Source: Bacteroidales bacterium (GTDB lineage Bacteria > Bacteroidota > Bacteroidia > Bacteroidales > UBA7960). From it: 40,095 bases of DNA. Below, piece after piece: positions 27,213-34,945 of this stretch. Below the pieces are notes generated by a model that saw only the letters and a program-made list of their open reading frames with translations, had not been told where the DNA came from and made no database searches. The stretch spans positions 1 to 40,095 of the forward strand of contig SKVR01000145.1 in the NCBI GenBank assembly GCA_007129355.1, given 5' to 3'. A program made the translations under genes and the position numbers. How positions within the stretch are numbered: the first letter of the stretch is position 1; every line of letters begins with the position of its first letter.

Positions 27213-30077
27213 TTATTTCTTTAAAAACTTCAAACTCTGAACTTCATTACCTTGGATCAGTTGCAATATGTAAGTACCAGATGGCCAATCTATTGTATTT
27301 AAAGTCCGGGTATAGTTGCCTGGTTGCAAAAATTCTGATTTCTCAAAATGGTGTAACCGGGCTTTCATGTCATAGATTCTGATTTCAAAAGGTCCGGAAG
27401 CAGTAATTGTGTAACTCACATTCATGAGTTCTGCCGCAGGAGTCGGAAAAACGTTGAGCTTAAAACTATCCTGCAGGGGTTCGGTTAACGAAAGGGGAGC
27501 ATCACCACTGTAAATCAGAGCTGCCAGCTGGGAACTGGCCTGCAGGTCGTTGATATGGTCGCCGGCCAGCAGTGCAAAAGCAATGTGCAGGGTATCATTA
27601 GGTTGAATGATAAAGGGTCCGGTGCTTATCATTGTGCTGATATCGTTGTCTTTATCAAAGAAACCTGCCGAGTTGCGGTTGGATCTCATGGCGGTGTATT
27701 TATCAAATGATGTAAAACCGTTATTAATTCTTATGCTTCCGCCAAATCCCTGGTTATCAAATGCATAATGTGATAGGTTTTCATGACTTAGTAGCTGAAT
27801 ACCCGTATAATTTCCACCGTTGGCCGAAAACGCATAACCCAGCTTGTGGTCCGGATCAAAGGCTGCCCTGTGGTTTCTGATGTCCTGAAGGGTCCAATCA
27901 GCAAAAAAGCCCGCATGAAATCCCGGTAGATTGGCTCCCGATGTATTTACAATATTATACTCCAGTATCATGAACTTATCAATAGGCGAATTTGAAAATG
28001 TATAAATATCATAATGAACCCGGATTCCCACCTCGCTCATTTCGGCCAAAGTATCGGAGAATAGACCACTAATATGTACATCTCCCATGGGTGGGTCATC
28101 AGACACCCTTGCATTTTCATGAGGGAAAAACCTGTTGCTGAAAGAGTTTTCGACCGGCCCCCAGATATTATCCACAACTTTTGCTGTTGAAATGCCCGCA
28201 ACAAGTCCGGCGCATTTTATTAGGGTTCTGTTCTGGTTGGTATTGCTGTAAAGTAAGCCTACTCCCTGGCTATAGTTGGGATAATTGTAGCCAATGTTTC
28301 CTTTGCTGTTGATGGTTGTTTGGATCTGGTTGGCCTGAACATTAATATAATCCAGGTTAAAAGTCATGGAGAAGTTTTGCCGTCCGGCAAATGCACCCTC
28401 CTGCGTAAAAAAGCTGATGGTGAAATTAACATCATGGCTTGGGGGTATGCCCGGGTTGATCTTAAGAATAAAGGGATCGTTGAAATTATCGGCTGTTTCC
28501 ATATGGTTGATTGTACCAAGTACCGCCTGATCTGAAAGTATTTCAATCTGATTTGACGTTGTGGAAATAATCGCGGTTATATGGCTTGCAGAGGCCAGCA
28601 GGTTCCGGAACTGCGCACCAAGGGCAAAAGTTTCTCCGGGATTGTATAACTGGTAATATTCCGATGGGTGCTCAAACTGACTCAGCATAATGTAGGGATG
28701 ATGATCTTCAGTTAGTGCCTTGTATAGATTAAGTCTTCCGGTTCCCAGCAAACCCTGGTAGGGTAGGTTTTGCGGCAGAGTATCAATAATGTCGGTAGAA
28801 ACCTTGAGTTGTGCAGCAATCTGTAATGCCGAATATTCAGGAAAATGCGACCTGAGAAGTGCTGCAGCTCCTGCCACTACGGGAGCAGCCATGGATGTAC
28901 CGCTTGAATTAATATAGGATCCGTTGGTCCAGGTGGAGAAAATGCCCGCCCCCGGTGCCGAAATATCCACAAGATTACCAAAGCTGGAACCATCCCATTT
29001 AATATCCTGACTGTTGGTGGCAGCCACACTCATGGAGTTGGCAAATGAAGCTGGATAGATCCGTATCTGGTTGTTCGAATTGCCTGCGGCTGCAATAACC
29101 AGAGCATCCTGGTTGAGCACTGCATAGTTGATGATGTCCTGGCCAAACTGACCGGGAGAAATGGCACCTCCCCAGCTGCAATTGATAACCTTTGCCCCCT
29201 GGTCGGCAGCATAAATAATTCCTTCGTAGGCCCTGACCAATCTGCCATCAGCATCGCTGATCTTAATGGGCAGCAGCCGGCTTTTAAAGCCCACGCCTGC
29301 CATACCGGTGCCGTTGTCGGTTGATGCTCCTGCAATGCCGGCCACATGTACGCCATGAGCACTTGCATTGTATTGCGGGTAATTGTCGTTCTCACCCAGG
29401 TCCCATCCGTAAAAATTATCAACATAACCGTCGTTGTCGTTGTCTTCGCCGTTGATGGGGTCGTCATAATTGTATGCTATATCGTTGATCAGGTCGGGAT
29501 GAAAAAGATCAATGCCGGTATCAATGATGGCAATAACTATATTGGTGTCTCCCTGCTCAATGGCCCATGCATCAATAGCCTGGATGGTATTAAGATAATG
29601 TTGCGACCCGATAAAAGGATCATTGGGCTGATAAAGAAGCTGGGGCAAATACCTGGGCTGGGCATACTCTACAAGTCCTGATGCGTACAAACGGTTTATG
29701 GCGTCTTCCAGAGATTCTGTTTCGGTAATTTCGGTCTGATAAATAAGGCTGAGATCAGCATAAGGCTGACCACTGGCATGCAAGCTTTTGGCCGGGGGTG
29801 CATGGTCAGGAAATATTTTCCTGGTTTCTTCCGCATTCAAATCCTTGAGCAAAGCCTGGAATGATTGCAGTGTTATGTTGTCAGACTTGCTCCACTGCCG
29901 GGCTTCCTCCTTCAGCTTAAAAATGATCTGACCAGGGATGTAATCCTCATCGGTTATGTTTTCAGGCATGGAAAATACCGGGGGAACAAAAGATTGTGCC
30001 TGAAGTTCCCGGGTGTTCAATGCAGTTGTGAAAAAAACAACAGCCAGAAAAATGATACGGGTATCGGATATGCGCAT
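27213..30077 (-). CDS. S8 (subtilisin-like) serine peptidase with T9SS type A sorting domain
   Basis: Asp IAIIDTGIDLFHPD, His SAHGVHVAGIAG, Ser SGTSMAAPVVAGAAALL; C-terminal LNVFPTPAAELMNVSY...SGTYILQLIQGNEVQSLKFLKK. Start chosen at M40 of the ORF (signal peptide). Confidence 0.92.
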   Translation of the reverse strand: MRISDTRIIFLAVVFFTTALNTRELQAQSFVPPVFSMPENITDEDYIPGQIIFKLKEEARQWSKSDNITLQSFQALLKDLNAEETRKIFPDHAPPAKSLHASGQPYADLSLIYQTEITETESLEDAINRLYASGLVEYAQPRYLPQLLYQPNDPFIGSQHYLNTIQAIDAWAIEQGDTNIVIAIIDTGIDLFHPDLINDIAYNYDDPINGEDNDNDGYVDNFYGWDLGENDNYPQYNASAHGVHVAGIAGASTDNGTGMAGVGFKSRLLPIKISDADGRLVRAYEGIIYAADQGAKVINCSWGGAISPGQFGQDIINYAVLNQDALVIAAAGNSNNQIRIYPASFANSMSVAATNSQDIKWDGSSFGNLVDISAPGAGIFSTWTNGSYINSSGTSMAAPVVAGAAALLRSHFPEYSALQIAAQLKVSTDIIDTLPQNLPYQGLLGTGRLNLYKALTEDHHPYIMLSQFEHPSEYYQLYNPGETFALGAQFRNLLASASHITAIISTTSNQIEILSDQAVLGTINHMETADNFNDPFILKINPGIPPSHDVNFTISFFTQEGAFAGRQNFSMTFNLDYINVQANQIQTTINSKGNIGYNYPNYSQGVGLLYSNTNQNRTLIKCAGLVAGISTAKVVDNIWGPVENSFSNRFFPHENARVSDDPPMGDVHISGLFSDTLAEMSEVGIRVHYDIYTFSNSPIDKFMILEYNIVNTSGANLPGFHAGFFADWTLQDIRNHRAAFDPDHKLGYAFSANGGNYTGIQLLSHENLSHYAFDNQGFGGSIRINNGFTSFDKYTAMRSNRNSAGFFDKDNDISTMISTGPFIIQPNDTLHIAFALLAGDHINDLQASSQLAALIYSGDAPLSLTEPLQDSFKLNVFPTPAAELMNVSYTITASGPFEIRIYDMKARLHHFEKSEFLQPGNYTRTLNTIDWPSGTYILQLIQGNEVQSLKFLKK

Positions 30078-30200
30078 GAGAAACCGTTTTGAGATATTTT
30101 TAAAAAACAGTGCTTTGTGCCGCTGTAAGCTATTTAAAGCTTTTAAAAAGGTAAATTTACAATAAAACGGGGAAACAATTATCACTAGAAACACGGATAT

Positions 30201-30653
30201 TCAGCATATTTCATCGAACGTGGGGAAATTTTCCAGGAAAACAAGTTTTCCACTGGTCAGATCGATGCGGCAGCAATAGTGTTCCATTCCGTTGGTGAGT
30301 GCAAGGTATTGTGTGCGGAAACTATAATTGTAGCGGGCTGCCTGCTCAAAGGTTTGCTGCGTAATACTAACATGGGGGGCTTTACATTCAATTAGCATCA
30401 GGGGGTTGCCATGCCTGCCATAAACTACTGCATCAGCTCGCATGGTAAGGGTATTGTATTTCAGCGAAGCTTCCACGGCAATTAGTCCTTTGGGGTAGGC
30501 CAGTTCCTGGGTGATCCACATCAGGAAATGCTGCCGCACGTGTTCTTCTGGGGTAAGTACAAACCATGCCTTGCGAAAAGGATCAAAAATCCAGGTCTTG
30601 CCTTTCTTTTCGACCGTTTTAAATTCGTATGCCGGCAGGTTGAGTTGGGTCAT
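30201..30653 (-). CDS. Orphan type I restriction enzyme R subunit N-terminal-like (HsdR_N) protein
   Basis: 150 aa; PD-(D/E)xK-like RADAVVYGRHGNPLMLIECKAPHV. Confidence 0.85.
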   Translation of the reverse strand: MTQLNLPAYEFKTVEKKGKTWIFDPFRKAWFVLTPEEHVRQHFLMWITQELAYPKGLIAVEASLKYNTLTMRADAVVYGRHGNPLMLIECKAPHVSITQQTFEQAARYNYSFRTQYLALTNGMEHYCCRIDLTSGKLVFLENFPTFDEIC

Positions 30654-30678
30654 TGGTTTGTTTTCATTTGTAACGCTA

Positions 30679-30686
30679 CAAAGGTA
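30679..30686 (-). promoter_or_regulatory. -7 box TACCTTTG for the HsdR_N gene
   Basis: Reverse complement of caaaggta, 25 nt upstream of the start at 30653. Confidence 0.55.
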
Positions 30687-30695
30687 GATGTTTTT

Positions 30696-30778
30696 GGGTT
30701 AATGGGTTAATGGGTTAATGGGTTAATGGGAAAGTAAGAAAGTAAGAAAGTGAGAAAGTGAGAAAGTAAGAAAGTAAA
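30696..30778. repeat. Bipartite octamer tandem array: 4 x TTAATGGG then 6 x AAAGTRAG-type
   Basis: Exact 8-bp period 30699-30730 and 30731-30778, in phase with each other. Confidence 0.93.
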
Positions 30779-30786
30779 AAATCCAC

Positions 30787-30794
30787 TAACTTTG
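30787..30794 (+). promoter_or_regulatory. -7 box TAACTTTG for amn
   Basis: TAnnTTTG match directly after the octamer array. Confidence 0.55.
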
Positions 30795-30880
30795 GGCCCA
30801 ATTTACTTTTCAGGCCTTAAATTAGATTAAATAGGCTTATTTTAGCAGTTAAAACCAACACCCTTAATTCCATCAAGACT

Positions 30881-31666
30881 ATGAGAACCAGAGAAGAAAT
30901 TGTAGAGAACTGGTTACCAAGATATACCGGTACAGCCATTGATGAGTTTGGCAAATACATATTGCTCACCAACTTCAGTCAATACGTAAACCTGTTTGCC
31001 AGCAAATTCAATACAAAAATCAACGGCCTTGACCGTGCCATGCCCAGTGCAACACACGAAAATATTTCCATTATCAATTTTGGTATGGGAAGTGCCAATG
31101 CTGCAACGGTAATGGACCTTCTAAGCACCGTTGAACCCAGGGCGGTTTTATTTCTCGGGAAATGCGGCGGATTGAAGAAAATCAATCAGCTGGGCGATCT
31201 GATTCTACCCATCGCAGCCATCAGGGGTGAAGGTACATCCAACGACTATTTCCCGCCGGAAGTTCCTGCCCTGCCTGCCTTCAGTCTCCAGAAAGCCGTT
31301 TCCACCAACATTCGCAATCATAACCGCGATTACTGGACCGGTACCATTTACACAACCAACCGAAGGGTGTGGGAACATGATGACGTTTTTAAGAGTTACC
31401 TGCGCCGCATCCGTTGTATGGGCATCGACATGGAAACTGCCACCATCTTCAGTGTAGGCTTTTATAACCAGATTCCCACCGGTGCCTTATTGCTGGTCTC
31501 TGATCAGCCTATGATTTCATCGGGAGTAAAAACAGAAGAGAGCGATAAGGCAGTAAGTGAAAAATTTGTGGATATGCAACTCGAAATAGGAATAGACTCT
31601 TTGAAGGAACTTATCAATCAGGGCCTCACCGTTAAGCATCTGAAGTTTGATTTTGATGAACATTAA
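30881..31666 (+). CDS. amn: AMP nucleosidase
   Basis: 261 aa; NUP-fold motifs NFGMGSANAATVMDLL, FLGKCGGLKK, GIDMETATIFSVGF, LLLVSDQPM. Confidence 0.9.
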   Translation: MRTREEIVENWLPRYTGTAIDEFGKYILLTNFSQYVNLFASKFNTKINGLDRAMPSATHENISIINFGMGSANAATVMDLLSTVEPRAVLFLGKCGGLKKINQLGDLILPIAAIRGEGTSNDYFPPEVPALPAFSLQKAVSTNIRNHNRDYWTGTIYTTNRRVWEHDDVFKSYLRRIRCMGIDMETATIFSVGFYNQIPTGALLLVSDQPMISSGVKTEESDKAVSEKFVDMQLEIGIDSLKELINQGLTVKHLKFDFDEH

Positions 31667-31706
31667 CCCACCTGAAATCAGAAATTTCTGTTAACAAAAG
31701 AATACT

Positions 31707-32714
31707 ATGAGGGATTTATCCTGGAATGAAATTTTTAAGGATCTGAAAAACAAGGTTTATTACCCTGTTTACTTACTCATGGGTGAGGAGCCTTTTTATA
31801 TTGATGTCATTTCAAGATACATTGAAGAAAATGTGCTGGATGAAACGGAAAAGGAATTTAATCAGACCATTTTATATGGACGTGAAACGGATGTCCCCAC
31901 CATAATCAGCACTGCAAAGCGATATCCCATGATGGCCAACCACCAGGTGGTTATCGTTAAGGAAGCTCAGAATATCAAAGGTTACGAAGAACTGATCTCT
32001 TATTTTGAGAATCATCTCACAAGCACCATACTGGTCATTTGCTACAAATACAAATCGTTGAAGAAAACTACCAAATTTGTAAAAGAAGCAGGGAAAGTGG
32101 GTGTTGTAATGGACTCCAGAAAGGTTTACGACAACAAAATGCCTGAATGGGTAACTGACTATGTTGTACGTCGCGGATATAAAATCGGACCCAAGGCCAC
32201 ACAAATGCTTGCCGATCATTTGGGCAACGACCTGGGAAAGGTGGTAAATGAGATTAAAAAAGTGTTTATCAGTCTGCCAAAGGGCAGTGAGATAACCCCA
32301 CTTCTCATTGAACAGAATATTGGAATCAGCAAAGATTTTAATGTGTTTGAACTGCAGGATGCACTGGGTACAAAGAATGCCTTCAAAGCATTCCAGATTG
32401 CCAAATATTTTGGCGACAATCCCAAATCCAACCCCTTTGTACTTACTGTGGCCATGCTATACAATTATTTTTCAAAACTATTGATTTATCATTCCCTTAA
32501 GGATAAAAGCAGGGCTAAACTGGCAGGTGAGCTGGGTGTACCTCCTTTTCTGGTGGCTGGCTACCAGAAGAGTGCAGCCCATTACTCCAGCCCTAAACTG
32601 ATAGAGATTTTTTCCCTTTTGCGCGAGTATGATCTGAAATCCAAAGGTGTTGATAATACCTCAGCAGATCAAGGTGAGTTGCTCAAGGAACTGGTATATA
32701 AAATCCTGAATTAG
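31707..32714 (+). CDS. holA: DNA polymerase III subunit delta
   Basis: 335 aa; VYLLMGEEPFYIDVIS, NQVVIVKEAQ-like region, LADHLGNDLGKVVNEIKK. Confidence 0.9.
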   Translation: MRDLSWNEIFKDLKNKVYYPVYLLMGEEPFYIDVISRYIEENVLDETEKEFNQTILYGRETDVPTIISTAKRYPMMANHQVVIVKEAQNIKGYEELISYFENHLTSTILVICYKYKSLKKTTKFVKEAGKVGVVMDSRKVYDNKMPEWVTDYVVRRGYKIGPKATQMLADHLGNDLGKVVNEIKKVFISLPKGSEITPLLIEQNIGISKDFNVFELQDALGTKNAFKAFQIAKYFGDNPKSNPFVLTVAMLYNYFSKLLIYHSLKDKSRAKLAGELGVPPFLVAGYQKSAAHYSSPKLIEIFSLLREYDLKSKGVDNTSADQGELLKELVYKILN

Positions 32715-32731
32715 AAAATAAAAATAAAGAT

Positions 32732-33142
32732 ATGAACTACTGGCTTGTAAAATCTGAACCTGATGCCTATTCGTGGGAGCGTTTTACCAAAGATGGAAAA
32801 ACCATGTGGGAGGGCGTAAGAAACTACCAGGCACGCAACAATCTGAAAGAAATGAAGAAGGGTGATCTGGTGTTGTTTTACCACAGTGTTTCTTCCAAAG
32901 AAGTGGTGGGTTACGCCGAAGTGGTAAAGGAACATTATCCCGATCCCACGGCCGATGATGACCGCTGGGCAGTGGTTGACCTGGTGCCGGTGGATGCATT
33001 GAAAAAACCTGTAAAGCTGGCACAGATTAAAAAAGATGAACGCCTTGAAAACATTGCGCTTATCAAACAGTCCCGTTTGTCGGTCATGCCCCTGAAAAAG
33101 GAAGAGTTCGATATTATACTTCAATTGGGCGAAGACAACTGA
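32732..33142 (+). CDS. EVE domain-containing protein
   Basis: 136 aa; YWLVKSEPDAYSWERF, WEGVRNYQARNNLKEMKKGDLVLFYHS. Confidence 0.93.
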   Translation: MNYWLVKSEPDAYSWERFTKDGKTMWEGVRNYQARNNLKEMKKGDLVLFYHSVSSKEVVGYAEVVKEHYPDPTADDDRWAVVDLVPVDALKKPVKLAQIKKDERLENIALIKQSRLSVMPLKKEEFDIILQLGEDN

Positions 33143-33157
33143 TACAAATACTCTGTT

Positions 33158-33691
33158 ATGAACCACGTAGATATTATTCTTGCCATACCTCTTGCTATTG
33201 GTGCCATTCGCGGCTTTGCCCGCGGGTTTGTAATGGAAGCTGCCTCACTCATCGGGCTCATTGCCGGCGTTTTTCTTGCTGCACTGATAGCTGATGTCAT
33301 GGGAAAGATCGTTGCAGAACTTTCCGACTGGAATGTAATGACCTTCAAAATCATAACCTTTGTAATCATCTTTGTAATGGTTGTGGTACTCATTAATATG
33401 GTAGCTCGTTTTGTTGAAAAGCTTTTTAAACTCACCGGCCTTAACCTTATCAACCGCATTGCTGGTATTGGGGCAGGTATCGTTAAATATGCCTTTGTGC
33501 TCAGCGTGGTATTGATATTTTTCAATTACCTCAACCGAACCGAAGTTCTCATGTCGGATGAAACCCAAAACGAAAGCTATCTCTTCAACAAAATCTCAGG
33601 ATTTGTTCCTGCGGTGCTGCCGCCCAAAGACTTTATCGTGGTCAAGGATACCTTTAAAAGGATCATCAACAATAATAATGAAACCGATTGA
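33158..33691 (+). CDS. CvpA family membrane protein
   Basis: 177 aa; VDIILAIPLAIGAIRGFARGFVMEAASLIGLIAGVFLA, four TM helices. Confidence 0.88.
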   Translation: MNHVDIILAIPLAIGAIRGFARGFVMEAASLIGLIAGVFLAALIADVMGKIVAELSDWNVMTFKIITFVIIFVMVVVLINMVARFVEKLFKLTGLNLINRIAGIGAGIVKYAFVLSVVLIFFNYLNRTEVLMSDETQNESYLFNKISGFVPAVLPPKDFIVVKDTFKRIINNNNETD

Positions 33692-33780
33692 AAAAGGCAT
33701 GTTTCTGCCGGTTTTCATCCTTTTCAAATATTACCGGTGTCTTTTGATGCAGGTTGAAAAAATCTAACATAAATCAAGAT

Positions 33781-34941
33781 ATGGAAGAAAAATTCTGGGA
33801 TGAGATACGCGAGGAGTTTCCTGTAACCGTTAATCTGGCGTATTTTCACAGTGCAGGTATGAGTCCCATTCCCACAAGGGTATTCGAGACTGTAGTTCGG
33901 GCCTATGAAAAGATCAACAAATTCGGGGATATGTATTTTCTGGATGACCTGGAGCGTAGCAATGCCCTAAGGGGAAAGCTGGCAGAAATGCTCAATACGA
34001 AAACTAAAAATGTGTGTTACGCGCACAATACATCTACTGCTTTCGCTTTCGTGGCAGCTGCATTGAAAAAATCAGGCCCTGCCGGTTTTAACCTGGTTTC
34101 TCTTCATGATGAATTTCCTTCATCCAACATTCCTTTTGAGTTTCAGGGAATCCCCATGAAATTTGTTGAGCCGGAAAACGGTATATATACAGTGGAAAGT
34201 ATTCTGGATGCAGTTGATGGAAATACACTGGGCGTGGTTTGCAGCCACGTGCAATATTCCACCGGCTTTATGCTTGAAATGGAGAAGCTGGGAAAGGCTC
34301 TCAGGGAACGCGGTCTGCTATTCATCGTAAACGCAACGCAGGCTTTCCCGGTTTATGATGTGGATGTTGAAAAGATGCACATTGATGTACTTACCGTATC
34401 CTTTCACAAATGGGGTTTGTGTGCGGTGGCGGGCACTTTGTTTTTTACATCTGAAAGTTTTCGTAAAGAATATCCATCCGCCATGGCGGGTTGGCTGTCG
34501 GTAAAACCGCCTGCTGATGATTTTATTCCTACCCAGAAAAATGTGGAGTACGAAGCTCACGAAACTGCCGAACAATACAACTTCGGAACCATGAATATTC
34601 AGGCCCTTGCCGGTCTGGATACTGCCATCGAATTTTACAAAGAGATCGGAAGAGAAAAGATCAGGGAGCGGATCAACTCACTTACGGATTATCTCATTTC
34701 ACAGCTCAGGGAGTTGCCGGTTGATATTATTTCGCCGGTCGAAAAGCCTGAATACCGCTCGGCGATCATTCTCATCAATCTGAAGGATGCAGATAATTTA
34801 AAGGCAGTGGAGTTTCTGCGCAAGCATAATGTTGTTACATCGGTGCGCGCCGGTAATATCCGCATCGCGTGCAATTTCTTCAACAACTTCAATGAAATTG
34901 ATCAGTTGATCAATGTGCTGGAATTGTATATGGAAATGTGA
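33781..34941 (+). CDS. Class V-fold PLP-dependent aminotransferase/cysteine desulfurase-like enzyme
   Basis: PLP Lys motif VSFHKWGLCAVAGTLFF, NATQAFPVYDVDV, YNFGTMN; ATG at 33781 preferred over TTG 33754. Confidence 0.87.
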   Translation: MEEKFWDEIREEFPVTVNLAYFHSAGMSPIPTRVFETVVRAYEKINKFGDMYFLDDLERSNALRGKLAEMLNTKTKNVCYAHNTSTAFAFVAAALKKSGPAGFNLVSLHDEFPSSNIPFEFQGIPMKFVEPENGIYTVESILDAVDGNTLGVVCSHVQYSTGFMLEMEKLGKALRERGLLFIVNATQAFPVYDVDVEKMHIDVLTVSFHKWGLCAVAGTLFFTSESFRKEYPSAMAGWLSVKPPADDFIPTQKNVEYEAHETAEQYNFGTMNIQALAGLDTAIEFYKEIGREKIRERINSLTDYLISQLRELPVDIISPVEKPEYRSAIILINLKDADNLKAVEFLRKHNVVTSVRAGNIRIACNFFNNFNEIDQLINVLELYMEM

Positions 34942-34945
34942 ATTA

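Noticed and set aside
30078-30194. N-terminal extension of the S8 protease ORF (MFLVIIVSPFYC...)
   Set aside because: Internal Met at 30077 begins a standard signal peptide; the extension is likely untranslated.
30201-30653. Type I restriction-modification system
   Set aside because: Only an HsdR N-terminal-like domain; no helicase motor, hsdM or hsdS nearby.
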